DNA of 64,000 nt from CAJMNU01 sp905214855 (GTDB taxonomy: Bacteria > Bacillota > Clostridia > Lachnospirales > Lachnospiraceae), in assembly GCA_937890595.1 (NCBI GenBank), contig CALADM010000031.1:1-64000 (forward strand), given 5' to 3'. The notes under the pieces were generated by a model. That model searched no databases and was not told where the DNA came from. It was given only the letters and a program-made list of their open reading frames with translations. The position numbers and the translations under genes are program-made. The number at the start of each line of letters is the position of its first letter. Position 1 is the first letter of the stretch. Below, piece by piece: positions 1 through 8,081 of the stretch.

Positions 1-2
1 TG

Positions 3-284
3 TCCGCCCTCATTCATACAATGATTGGAAAACACCATTTGAAGCCAGATATGCTGGATGAATTTTTCGAACAAAGTGTTACAAAAATGCTTGACCACTA
101 CACTTTTCTTCAAATGCGACCTGAAACCATGCCATTGCCGCCGTCCGGAACCAATCGGTACCAGCTAATGGCTTTCGCGGACGAAAAAATGGAATTTTCG
201 TTAAAATATCTTTTACAATCCAAAACTCTGAACCTCAACCGATACAGGATAACAAAGAAAAATAACGGAAAACTTTCACATTAA
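3..284 (+). CDS. Unknown protein, 5'-truncated by window edge
   Basis: The frame is open from the window edge to a TAA at 282-284, so this is the C-terminal 93 residues of a longer protein, or a short protein beginning at the ATG at 21. No ribosome binding site precedes that ATG, which favours truncation. The visible part is hydrophilic and probably helical, with a basic tail ending NGKLSH. I do not recognise the family and cannot assign a function. A weak hairpin (290-312, AACTACTT/AAGTAGTT) follows without a T-run. It lies in a gene-poor, repeat-bearing stretch that looks like accessory DNA. Confidence 0.4.
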   Translation, partial: SALIHTMIGKHHLKPDMLDEFFEQSVTKMLDHYTFLQMRPETMPLPPSGTNRYQLMAFADEKMEFSLKYLLQSKTLNLNRYRITKKNNGKLSH

Positions 285-332
285 ACCTTAACTACTTTCA
301 TCAATAAGTAGTTCCGCCCGTCTGGAAAAAGA

Positions 333-842
333 TCAATCGATCTCGATTTCCATTTCCATTGTTGTATTTACCAGATCCAGCGCTGTTTGAGCCTTTGCCA
401 GCTCGTCGGATACGCTTTGATAATCAGCTTTTACAGCTTCAATATCATAATTGGCATACCGGTAGTCGATAATCTGGCTTCCAAATCCAGATACGTTTGC
501 CCGTTCTTTTGGGAGGCAACTACTCATCATAGCCAGTTTTTGTTTTCTCCTACTCAGCTGCGGAATATAAACCAAAAGCTGATCAATGGTCATGCCGAAT
601 CCTGGTACTTCCGTAGTGGAGTTGAAACAATTCAGCGTATGCTTAACCATGCGGATTTTTGCCTCCAGATTTTTCAGCTTCCTCTGAGTATCTGTATAAT
701 CGTATTCCGGCCGTATCGTTTCGATGTCCTCGCCGATTGCCGCATTAAATTCCCGACGTTTCGCCTCCTGTGCTTCCAGGTTTTCCACTTCCTCATTCAA
801 TTTTCGAAGCAGCTTTGCCGCCTCTGCCGATGTATGTTTCAT
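333..842 (-). CDS. Coiled-coil protein, possibly DIP1984-like
   Basis: A 169-residue protein with an AGGAGG ribosome binding site 9 nt before its ATG. It is rich in Lys, Glu and Leu. Long charged helices at about residues 5-30 and 50-70, and again near 130-160, suggest an all-helical, coiled-coil structure. The overall pattern (helical start, central Q-L-L-x-Y-I segment, C-terminal helix ending in acidic residues) resembles the DIP1984/septicolysin-like family of unknown function, but I am not certain of that match. There is no signal peptide or membrane segment, so it is probably cytoplasmic. It stands alone, convergent with the truncated gene upstream. The gene call is firmer than the family call. 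Confidence 0.65.
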   Translation of the reverse strand: MKHTSAEAAKLLRKLNEEVENLEAQEAKRREFNAAIGEDIETIRPEYDYTDTQRKLKNLEAKIRMVKHTLNCFNSTTEVPGFGMTIDQLLVYIPQLSRRKQKLAMMSSCLPKERANVSGFGSQIIDYRYANYDIEAVKADYQSVSDELAKAQTALDLVNTTMEMEIEID

Positions 843-991
843 GACTTCCTGCCTCCTTTTTTCGTGTCTTATGTTTTTATTTTACAACATTTATACTGCT
901 ACTTCTATGAACCTGTAGTTCAATCTTAATATATCTTTATTTTACCAGTAATTCGGCTGAAAGTCATGCAACCAACGGTTGCAGAGCAAAA

Positions 992-1061
992 AAATCCGCT
1001 GTCGCAATACTATTACTTCTCACAAGAGTGAGAATATAGTAGTAAATAAGACAACGGATTT
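992..1061. repeat. Long imperfect inverted repeat (hairpin)
   Basis: Two arms, 992-1023 and 1028-1061, are near complements around a four-base AAGA loop. The outer parts (AAATCCG.TGTC) and inner parts (TTCTCAC/GTGAGAA) pair well, with a looser middle. No T-run follows directly, so this resembles a small palindromic or MITE-like element more than a standard terminator. Confidence 0.6.
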
Positions 1062-1326
1062 GAAAATTCCACCGCTCGTACGAGAATATTTCTGAAGGAT
1101 AAAGCGCAAAAATAAACTGACAATGAACCGAATCATCTTTCGCTTTCAAAAGCTGAAACTTTTTCATTTTTCGAAAGGCGGTTTTGTTTTTCTTCATTTT
1201 CACTTGATTATATGATAAAATGTGATTATGGACAAAGAAAAAAAGAAACAATCAGCTGTCCGGAAACAGTTTTCCCATTTTTTTCGTACCCGTCACGATA
1301 CGCTTCCGTTTTCTCAGAAGAAAGAG

Positions 1327-1372
1327 AAAAGCCACAGCCAGTCAGGGTTTTCCGACTGTCCATGGCTTTTTT
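1327..1372 (+). terminator. Rho-independent terminator-like hairpin
   Basis: Arms 1327-1343 (AAAAGCCACAGCCAGTC) and 1354-1370 (GACTGTCCATGGCTTTT) pair with a few mismatches around a 10-base loop and lead into a T-run at 1367-1372. No confident gene lies upstream on this strand, so it may be left over from a lost gene or element. Confidence 0.5.
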
Positions 1373-1407
1373 CAAATAGCTGTGTAATGTCTGTTTTCGC
1401 TCTCTGT

Positions 1408-1543
1408 TTCCGATACAATGGGAATTGCGATCCGCTGTTTTAGGCGCATTGTTCCGATTGAAATAGGAAAATTCTTCTTAAAACTGCCTGTTTTCAAATC
1501 TTCTGTTTCCAAAAAATGTCCCTGTTTCCGATTGAAATGGGAA
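1408..1543. repeat. Three copies of a TTCC...GGAA dyad motif
   Basis: Copies lie at 1408-1424, 1452-1469 and 1526-1543. The consensus TTCCGATTGAAATGGGAA is itself a dyad, TTCCnATTnnAATnGGAA. Flanking bases are also shared: each copy follows TGTT or TGTTT, and copies 1 and 3 continue into TT. Start-to-start spacing is 44 and 74 bp. They could be operator sites, element ends or decayed CRISPR repeats. Confidence 0.5.
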
Positions 1544-1574
1544 TTAACAATTGCAGCTTTTCTTTTATGAAGTC

Positions 1575-1765
1575 ATATTTAAGATGCAATTAAAATTGTC
1601 AATGCCAGTTTTTGTACTCATATTTGATTTGTAATGCAAATAGAAAATCTGTTTTTAGCATCTAATATTTCAGATATAAATATAAAAACTTCCATTTTGA
1701 GGTCATCTTGTTTGAGATGTAATTACATATTCGAGATATAAATTAAAATTGACAACAACTTTTTC
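1575..1765. repeat. Degenerate AT-rich ~45-bp tandem repeats
   Basis: Units beginning ATATTT at 1575, 1620 and 1665 are spaced exactly 45 bp. A partial unit lies near 1709 and another full unit at 1727. The first and last are most alike, sharing ATATT..AGAT..AA.TTAAAATTG.CAA followed by a T-run. No coding potential is seen. Confidence 0.5.
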
Positions 1766-1771
1766 TTTCCA

Positions 1772-3049
1772 TTACAGGTTCATTACAGAAGCTGCAATAT
1801 CACTTCTCATGTACTTATTCTGGAACTGGATCCAAGTGGTTGCCTCATATGCTTTCTCGCGCGCCTCTTTCAAACTCTTTCCATTTGCTGTTACGCCCAG
1901 CACACGTCCACCATTGGTCACAATCCTGCCCTGTTCATCGAACTTCGTTCCCGAATGGAATACATAATAATCTTCCTTACCCTCAAATGCCTCAAGCCCC
2001 TCAATTGGGAAGCCTTTTTCATAATGAACAGGATACCCATCAGATGCTAAAATAACGCAAACTGTTGCTTTCTCGTTATCAAAAACAAGTTCCATCTGAT
2101 CCAAAGTACCATCAATGCAGGCTTCAAACACATCTACAATGTCATTTTTCAATCTTGGAAGTACAACCTGTGCCTCTGGATCACCAAAACGTGCATTATA
2201 TTCCAATACCTTTGGTCCATCCTCTGTCAGCATCAGTCCAAAGAAAATAACTCCCTTAAATGGTCTTCCTTCTGCTTTCATAGCATCCACTGTTGCCTGA
2301 TAAATATGTTCCTTGCAGAATGCATCCACTTCTTTGGTATAAAATGGACTTGGAGAAAAATTACCCATTCCACCTGTATTCAATCCCTGATCTCCATCTT
2401 TTGCTCTCTTATGATCCTGAGCAGAACTCATGATCTGGATTGTATTTCCATCTACAAAAGAAAGTACAGATACTTCACGTCCTGTCATAAACTCTTCAAT
2501 GACGATCTCATTTCCTGCAGAACCGAATTTTTTATCTAACATCAGCTCTTTTACACCTTCATTTGCCTCTTCCAAAGTCTGACAGATCAAGACACCTTTT
2601 CCAAGTGCCAGACCATCTGCTTTTAAAACAATCGGCATTTTGGCAGTCTTTAAGTACTCCATTGCATCTTCTGGTGAAGTAAATGTTTCATATGCAGCAG
2701 TAGGAATGTTATATTTCTTCATCAAATTCTTTGAAAATGCTTTAGATCCTTCCAGAATCGCTGCATTTTTTCTTGGTCCAAATACACGCAGCCCTTCTTT
2801 CTCAAACACATCCACGATACCGCCAACTAACGGATCATCCATTCCGATTATTGTCAGATCGATTTCGTGTTCTTTTGCAAAATCAACTAATTTATCAAAT
2901 TCCATTGCACCGATCGGCACACACTCTGCAACTTGTGCAATCCCAGCATTTCCAGGAGCACAATAAATCTTATCTACTTTTGGACTCTGCGCTACCTTCC
3001 AGGCAATGGCATGTTCTCTTCCGCCGCTTCCTACAATCAAAACTTTCAT
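1772..3049 (-). CDS. purD: Phosphoribosylamine--glycine ligase
   Basis: PurD (GAR synthetase) joins glycine to 5-phosphoribosylamine using ATP, the second step of purine synthesis, in the cytoplasm. The 425-residue length is typical. The N-terminal nucleotide motif GSGGREHA starts at residue 7; the central ATP-grasp domain (about 100-290) contains KADGLALGKGV and a metal-binding segment GFMLT-like 'FFGLMLT', and 'EYNARFGDPEAQ' marks the active site. It is the last gene of purE-purM-purN-purD, 17 bp after purN. No clear intrinsic terminator follows; the AT-rich repeats lie directly downstream. Confidence 0.97.
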   Translation of the reverse strand: MKVLIVGSGGREHAIAWKVAQSPKVDKIYCAPGNAGIAQVAECVPIGAMEFDKLVDFAKEHEIDLTIIGMDDPLVGGIVDVFEKEGLRVFGPRKNAAILEGSKAFSKNLMKKYNIPTAAYETFTSPEDAMEYLKTAKMPIVLKADGLALGKGVLICQTLEEANEGVKELMLDKKFGSAGNEIVIEEFMTGREVSVLSFVDGNTIQIMSSAQDHKRAKDGDQGLNTGGMGNFSPSPFYTKEVDAFCKEHIYQATVDAMKAEGRPFKGVIFFGLMLTEDGPKVLEYNARFGDPEAQVVLPRLKNDIVDVFEACIDGTLDQMELVFDNEKATVCVILASDGYPVHYEKGFPIEGLEAFEGKEDYYVFHSGTKFDEQGRIVTNGGRVLGVTANGKSLKEAREKAYEATTWIQFQNKYMRSDIAASVMNL

Positions 3050-3066
3050 GTCAAACAGCCTCCGTT

Positions 3067-3660
3067 CTATACTCTTTGGTTTGCTATCATATCAATGGCC
3101 TGAGGAAGGATCACCCACTCTGCCTGTTCCATTACTCTGCGCTGCAAAACTTCAGGAGTGTCATCTGATTCTACCTCTACTGCTTTCTGCAAGATAATCG
3201 GTCCAGAATCCATTCCTTCATCCACAAAATGCACTGTAGCACCGGTAATCTTTACACCACGCTTCAAAGCTGCCTCATGTACTTTTAGTCCATAGAAACC
3301 AACTCCGCAAAAAGATGGGATCAGAGATGGGTGGATATTGATGATCCTTCCACGGTACGCTGCGATCATGGCTTCTGGAATCTTCACCAGATAACCTGCA
3401 AGAACTAAAAGATCTAAATGATACGAATCAATCGTCTTTAAAAGAGCCTGATTAAACTGTTCTCTGCTCTCATATGACCTTGGAGAAATGCAGATCGCAT
3501 GGATTCCATGCTTTTTTGCTCTCTCTAAAGCATACGCATTGGCATTGTTGCTGACTACCAATTCTACACTTGCATTGGTAATCCTGCCATCATCGATCGC
3601 ATCTAGGATTGCCTGAAGATTTGTACCTCCGCCAGATACCAGAACACCGACTCTTAGCAT
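3067..3660 (-). CDS. purN: Phosphoribosylglycinamide formyltransferase
   Basis: PurN transfers a formyl group from 10-formyltetrahydrofolate to GAR, the third step of purine synthesis. It has 197 residues, usual for the family. The N-terminal VLVSGGGTNLQA binds the substrate phosphate, and the catalytic Asn-His-Asp set is visible in INIHPSLIPSF and in DEGMDSGPII. The ATG overlaps the end of purM by 7 bp (ATGCTAA), so the two are translationally coupled. Confidence 0.97.
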   Translation of the reverse strand: MLRVGVLVSGGGTNLQAILDAIDDGRITNASVELVVSNNANAYALERAKKHGIHAICISPRSYESREQFNQALLKTIDSYHLDLLVLAGYLVKIPEAMIAAYRGRIINIHPSLIPSFCGVGFYGLKVHEAALKRGVKITGATVHFVDEGMDSGPIILQKAVEVESDDTPEVLQRRVMEQAEWVILPQAIDMIANQRV

Positions 3661-4679
3661 AAAGTCACTCCCTTTTCTCCTGCCTCTACATGACCAATTA
3701 CATATGGAGTCTCTCCTGCTGCCCTCATTGCCTCCATTGTCTTATCCACATCTGCCGGATCTACTGCTACGATCATACCAATACCCATATTAAAAGTATT
3801 ATACATCATAGTCTCTTCGATCTCACCCTGTTTTGCCAGCATCTTGAAAATAGCCGGAACTTCATAGCTGTCTTTGCGGATAACAGCTCTCATACCATCC
3901 TTTAACATACGCGGAACATTCTCATAGAAACCGCCTCCAGTAATATGACTGCACGCTTTTACAGTCACTCCAGCTTCTTTCACAGACTTCAATGCTTTCA
4001 CATAAATCTTAGTTGGAGCGATCAATGCCTCTCCCAAAGTCTTTCCTAACTCATCATAATATGTATTCAAGCTTTCTTTTGTCATCTCAAAGACTTTACG
4101 TACCAGAGAAAAACCATTGCTGTGTACACCAGAAGATGCCATACCGATCAATACATCCCCAGCTTCCAGTTTCTCACCTGTGATCAAATCTTTCTTATCT
4201 ACAACGCCAACTGCAAATCCTGCCATATCATATTCATCTTCTGGATAAAATCCCGGCATTTCTGCTGTCTCGCCTCCAACCAAAGCGGATCCAGACTGCT
4301 TACATCCCTCTGCCACACCACTGACGATCGTTGCGATCTTCTCTGGCACATTTTTGCCACATGCAATATAATCTAAGAAGAACAATGGCTCTCCACCGGC
4401 ACAAGCTACATCGTTGACACACATTGCCACACAGTCAATACCAACTGTGTCATGTTTATCCAAAAGAAATGCTAATTTTAACTTCGTTCCTACACCATCT
4501 GTTCCAGAAAGCAAGATCGGCTCTTCCATATCTTTAAAAGCTGCTGCGGAAAATGCTCCAGAAAAACCTCCAAGACCTCCCATTACTTCTGGTCTCATAG
4601 TACCCTTTACATACTTTTTCATTAACTCAACTGACTTGTATCCAGCTTCAATATCTACTCCGGCTTTCTTATAATCCAT
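3654..4679 (-). CDS. purM: Phosphoribosylformylglycinamidine cyclo-ligase
   Basis: PurM (AIR synthetase) closes the imidazole ring from FGAM using ATP. With the start chosen here it has 341 residues. The family signatures GTDGVGTKLK and GGETAEMPG are present, followed by the C-terminal SHITGGGFYENVPR. The start is set by a GGAGG 8 nt before the ATG at 4679; another in-frame ATG at 4694 overlaps that GGAGG and is less likely. Upstream is a 191-bp spacer after purE holding a 15-bp tandem repeat. The 3' end overlaps purN. Confidence 0.96.
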   Translation of the reverse strand: MDYKKAGVDIEAGYKSVELMKKYVKGTMRPEVMGGLGGFSGAFSAAAFKDMEEPILLSGTDGVGTKLKLAFLLDKHDTVGIDCVAMCVNDVACAGGEPLFFLDYIACGKNVPEKIATIVSGVAEGCKQSGSALVGGETAEMPGFYPEDEYDMAGFAVGVVDKKDLITGEKLEAGDVLIGMASSGVHSNGFSLVRKVFEMTKESLNTYYDELGKTLGEALIAPTKIYVKALKSVKEAGVTVKACSHITGGGFYENVPRMLKDGMRAVIRKDSYEVPAIFKMLAKQGEIEETMMYNTFNMGIGMIVAVDPADVDKTMEAMRAAGETPYVIGHVEAGEKGVTLC

Positions 4680-4741
4680 CTTTCTGTCCTCCACAAATCT
4701 TTTGTTTTCTGCCTTACCTTTATATATTGTATTACTCTTTT

Positions 4742-4786
4742 AACTTTCTATCTTTTAGCTTTCTATTTTTTAGCTTTCTATCTTCT
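4742..4786. repeat. Three tandem 15-bp repeats between purE and purM
   Basis: Three units, 4742-4756, 4757-4771 and 4772-4786, each close to AGCTTTCTATCTTTT. In the purine operon mRNA this gives a purine-rich A/G tract. No stable hairpin is visible. Confidence 0.7.
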
Positions 4787-4870
4787 ATCTTTTTAAACTT
4801 ATCTTTTAAATTTTCTTTTAAAATTTGCCCTCATATCAATTTTAGAGCTTCTCTTCTTCTCTCTGTCTCT

Positions 4871-5383
4871 TTACATCTGGTTCAAATATTCCTTATATCC
4901 GATCTGATCCAGCTTTTCTGCTTTTGCTACCACTTCATTCTTCATCTCTTCAGAATATGCTTTTAATTTCTCCAAAATCTCTGCATCAGAGACTGCCAAA
5001 ATCTTTGCTGCAAGAATTCCTGCATTCTTTCCTCCATTAATTGCAACTGTTGCAACCGGAATTCCAGATGGCATCTGTACAATAGAATACAGAGAATCCA
5101 CTCCGCCCAGATCAGATGTCTTCATCGGAACACCGATCACTGGCATAGGAAACAATGCCGCGCACATACCAGGCAGATGAGCAGCCTTACCAGCTCCTGC
5201 AATGATTACCTTAATTCCTCTCTCTTCTGCTGCTTTCGCCCATGTGAAAAAAATATCGGGCTCTCTATGTGCGGAAATCACGGTCATTTCAAACTCAATT
5301 CCCATTTTTTTCAGAAAATCTGCTGCCTGTGCCATTACAGGCATATCTGAATCGCTTCCCATTACAATTCCCACTTTTGCCAT
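4871..5383 (-). CDS. purE: N5-carboxyaminoimidazole ribonucleotide mutase
   Basis: PurE moves the carboxyl group of N5-CAIR to carbon 4 of the ring (class I) in purine synthesis. The 170-residue protein shows the family motifs in order: MGSDSDMPVM (residue 8 on), ISAHREPD and AGAGKAAHLPGM. There is a good AGGAGG 8 nt before the ATG. It is first in the purE-purM-purN-purD operon. No purK lies beside it, so the class I or class II assignment rests only on general similarity. Confidence 0.96.
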   Translation of the reverse strand: MAKVGIVMGSDSDMPVMAQAADFLKKMGIEFEMTVISAHREPDIFFTWAKAAEERGIKVIIAGAGKAAHLPGMCAALFPMPVIGVPMKTSDLGGVDSLYSIVQMPSGIPVATVAINGGKNAGILAAKILAVSDAEILEKLKAYSEEMKNEVVAKAEKLDQIGYKEYLNQM

Positions 5384-5459
5384 AGTGTTTCCTCCTGTTT
5401 CATTCGCTATTTTTCTATTGCTCTTGTTTCTGTGCTTCTCTTATGCATGTTACACATGG

Positions 5460-5489
5460 TTTATATATTTTTCTAATAAGTAATGACAA
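5460..5489 (-). promoter_or_regulatory. Candidate promoter of the purE operon
   Basis: On the minus strand, TTGTCA (5484-5489) and TATAAA (5460-5465) are 18 bp apart, or 17 bp if ATATAA is used. It lies about 75 bp before the purE ATG. No purine riboswitch fold was recognised in the leader. Confidence 0.55.
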
Positions 5490-5622
5490 TAAATTCACCT
5501 TTACTTATTAATAATAATACTAGCTTTTGTTTCTTTCGTCAAGAGCAGATTCTACAAATCTATCGCTTTGTTTTTTTAAAAAGGCTGCATATATTCTATA
5601 CTTAACCAATTTTTTCAGCTTA

Positions 5623-7689
5623 TCAGATAAATTCATTCAATTTTTCTGTTCCCAAAACGGCAAACTTACCATCTTTGATCACTGCCATTTCTTCTCCATC
5701 TTCTTTTACAGCCAGAATATCTCCAAGTTCAGAATATGGAATGGTAATATCTGTATGACAGCTAAAATATGCCTTTGAGACATCTTCACGCCGAAGAAGT
5801 GAAATCTCATTATCTCTTGCAATGATCTCTTTTCCATTTGGATTATACACTTTCTTATCCTCAGCCCAACTATAACAAGTATCACCCACCGCAAAATGAG
5901 GTCCTGTTTTTTCTGCGATCAAAATTGGAAGTTTTTCCTGGATTCCATACTGAATTCCCATCTGATATGCCCTTGTATTCGTTCCGATCGCAAATTCTCC
6001 CATCGGAAGATGTTCATAATTTTTACAAATTTCCTGAAGGACAAGAGACTTATTCTCCTCTTCTGTTTCCATATTCGCGCAACTATACTCCACAACACGT
6101 CCCTCTTGGAAACGCATTTTCAAATCCTTAAAACAGATCCCATTGATATATACTTTCTGTACATGTAAAAGTCCCTCTGTTCCTGCAAGTACTGGTGAGG
6201 TAAAAACTTCTCCCAAAGGTATATTCACATCTGCTACACAATTTTCAAAATTGGTTTCTTTTTCAGGATCTTCAAGTGTATGAAGCTGAATCTTTAAAGA
6301 AGTCTCATTCCCATTTTTTCCTGTCACCTTCACAAACTTTGCCTGATCTAACACATCGATCATCTTCTGCTGGATTATCTTATATTCCTCATAATCTAAC
6401 GTATTGATTTCAATGGTTTCTGCAAATATCTTCTCAAAATCCGGACCGATCTCCGGTTTTGGAAATGCAATGATCGTAAAACTTGTTTCTTCTCCTGGAA
6501 TATAAGAATTTACTAACATGGAAGTCTCCATCCTCATCTCTTTAAAGAGTTCCATTTGTTTATCCGTAAATTCTAACGCTTCTGTTTTGCTCTCTGGTTC
6601 AAAGGCAGCCTCCCCAAAAGTCTCCACAACAGCCGGACCTGCATAGTCAGATGCCTCTTTCTTATACTCCTCATAGCCAACTTTCATCATTGCTATCTTT
6701 CTGTCTTTTAATGCCTTATCCAGATACAATGCACAATCATAGCGATGATCAAAATCATACTGTGCATTTGCTGGTGTTGCAAAATATCCTGATTTTCTTC
6801 CAGGAATTCTATTAATTGAAGGCATATTTGCACGGAAGATCACAACACGCAGCCCCATCTGTTCAAAATTACAGATTGCCTTCTGGATCATTCTCTCGAA
6901 TCCCAGTTCATAGCGGATCACCACTGTCTTTTTCTTGGAAAGATCACATCCTGTCACCTCAAACCCAATCCGATACCCCTCAGTATACGTATCTGCCATT
7001 TTATCGATGGTTTCCTGAGGAAGGGAAGATAAAAAGGAAGCAATCTTTACTTCTTCTGGTGAAATATATTCTCCAAATTGATACAGATATCTCAAATCTG
7101 TCCCATCTGAATTTCGGATCAGATCAGTCGCAAAGGAAAGTTCTGGATCTAATCCCTCTCTCACACGATATACTACCGTTTGATCTGCATAATCGCTCTC
7201 AAACCAATAAATCGCATCTTTTACAGCCTCTACACTTGGCACTTCTTCTTCAAACATATTATAAATCTGGATCAAAAGCTCTCCAATTGCAGTCAATCCA
7301 CCAAGTCTCATCTCATAAGCATTTGCACAGTAGGAACGGATCTCAGCATATAAGAAAGCAAGAACTGGTCCCATTTTTTCCCCCAGCATCTTAACAGCAA
7401 AAGCAGGATTTGCATAACTCTTTTCATAATTTGTTCCCAGAATATCTTCATACAACGTATCATTCCATGCCTGAAGTTCTTCTAAAGAAAGCAATTCCCA
7501 TGTATGATTCTCTTTTCTTTTTACCACTTCGTCCAGCATCAGAAAAAACGCTGCTGTTCTTCTGAAATACTCTCCAAATACACCAGAAACCTCTGTTTCT
7601 TCTTTCATCTCACGGATTCTTTCTACAGCCAAATCATATCTTTCCCTTACTGACTCATTTTCCTCACAGAAGAGTTCTCTATAATCCAT
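5623..7689 (-). CDS. M29-family aminopeptidase with N-terminal extension
   Basis: A 688-residue cytoplasmic metallo-aminopeptidase. The C-terminal two thirds match peptidase family M29 (AmpS, aminopeptidase T). The metal and catalytic residues are visible as Glu in GEVFTSP, Glu in GEFAIGTN, His and Tyr in GPHFAVGDTCYSW, and His-Asp in SCHTDITIPY. M29 enzymes are usually near 410 residues; the first roughly 240 residues here are an extra, mostly helical region of unknown role. The start is the ATG at 7689 with GGAGG 8 nt upstream. An in-frame ATG at 7704 overlaps that site. It is probably transcribed alone, upstream of purE. Confidence 0.85.
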   Translation of the reverse strand: MDYRELFCEENESVRERYDLAVERIREMKEETEVSGVFGEYFRRTAAFFLMLDEVVKRKENHTWELLSLEELQAWNDTLYEDILGTNYEKSYANPAFAVKMLGEKMGPVLAFLYAEIRSYCANAYEMRLGGLTAIGELLIQIYNMFEEEVPSVEAVKDAIYWFESDYADQTVVYRVREGLDPELSFATDLIRNSDGTDLRYLYQFGEYISPEEVKIASFLSSLPQETIDKMADTYTEGYRIGFEVTGCDLSKKKTVVIRYELGFERMIQKAICNFEQMGLRVVIFRANMPSINRIPGRKSGYFATPANAQYDFDHRYDCALYLDKALKDRKIAMMKVGYEEYKKEASDYAGPAVVETFGEAAFEPESKTEALEFTDKQMELFKEMRMETSMLVNSYIPGEETSFTIIAFPKPEIGPDFEKIFAETIEINTLDYEEYKIIQQKMIDVLDQAKFVKVTGKNGNETSLKIQLHTLEDPEKETNFENCVADVNIPLGEVFTSPVLAGTEGLLHVQKVYINGICFKDLKMRFQEGRVVEYSCANMETEEENKSLVLQEICKNYEHLPMGEFAIGTNTRAYQMGIQYGIQEKLPILIAEKTGPHFAVGDTCYSWAEDKKVYNPNGKEIIARDNEISLLRREDVSKAYFSCHTDITIPYSELGDILAVKEDGEEMAVIKDGKFAVLGTEKLNEFI

Positions 7690-7736
7690 CTTTTCAGCCT
7701 CCATTTCCTATCTTTATATAGTTTATTTTTTATCTC

Positions 7737-8081
7737 CTATACTAAAAATCCCATAACCAAAACCACTGCCCAAAACATTACTTCTAATACACCGAAAACC
7801 AAACTGATCTTTGAGAACAAATAGTCCTTTTCCTTTTCAAAAAAGGAACGGATCGCATAATAAAGTGCTGTCACTGCAAAAATCGCACTAAACAAACACA
7901 TCACAAGATAATTGAGAGGAATCTCTCCATCTGTTTTTATCGCTTGGCAAAAACCAAACACTAACAAAACAAGAGAGACAACCGAAAGTCCCATTGCGAT
8001 CATGCTTTGTCGTGCAAATGGTTTTTTTATGTAAGATATCCTAGACTCCGTCTTTGTATGCCTCCACACTTTTCGCCTCAC
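7737..8081 (-). CDS. Small integral membrane protein, DUF6142-like
   Basis: A 114-residue protein with a basic N-terminus (about 1-25) and three hydrophobic segments near residues 26-48, 57-80 and 92-114. It may belong to the DUF6142 group of Lachnospiraceae membrane proteins; I am not sure of that. No catalytic motif is visible. Its ATG overlaps the end of the VanZ-like gene by 4 bp, so the two are coupled and probably work in the same membrane process. Confidence 0.7.
   Translation of the reverse strand: MRRKVWRHTKTESRISYIKKPFARQSMIAMGLSVVSLVLLVFGFCQAIKTDGEIPLNYLVMCLFSAIFAVTALYYAIRSFFEKEKDYLFSKISLVFGVLEVMFWAVVLVMGFLV

Larger units (their letters stand above)
843..1771. other. Gene-poor accessory stretch with hairpins and repeats
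   Basis: About 930 bases without a convincing gene. Short open frames exist on both strands but lack ribosome binding sites and have composition unlike the neighbouring genes. The stretch holds a long hairpin (992-1061), a terminator-like hairpin (1327-1372), three copies of a dyad motif (1408-1543) and AT-rich degenerate repeats of about 45 bp (1575-1765). It ends at the 3' end of purD, which has no obvious intrinsic terminator of its own. It probably records insertion and decay of mobile or repeat DNA beside the purine operon. Confidence 0.6.

Noticed and set aside
387..929. Plus-strand open frame of 180 codons
   Set aside because: It is antisense to the coiled-coil gene at 333-842, has no ribosome binding site, and its translation is Phe/Cys/Arg-rich and unlike a real protein.
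964..1251. Minus-strand open frame of 95 codons over the long hairpin
   Set aside because: The frame runs straight through the inverted repeat, has no good RBS, and has no recognisable domain; it is more likely translated repeat DNA.
1408..1765. CRISPR array
   Set aside because: Spacings are irregular (44 and 74 bp) or the units are too diverged, there are no clear unique spacers of equal length, and no cas gene is seen. Reported only as repeats.
5384..5622. Purine riboswitch upstream of purE
   Set aside because: The leader lacks the conserved loop and junction sequences of guanine or adenine riboswitches; only a promoter is seen.
6816..7394. Plus-strand open frame of 192 codons
   Set aside because: Fully antisense to the aminopeptidase gene, with His/Ser/Leu-rich composition typical of a reverse-strand shadow.
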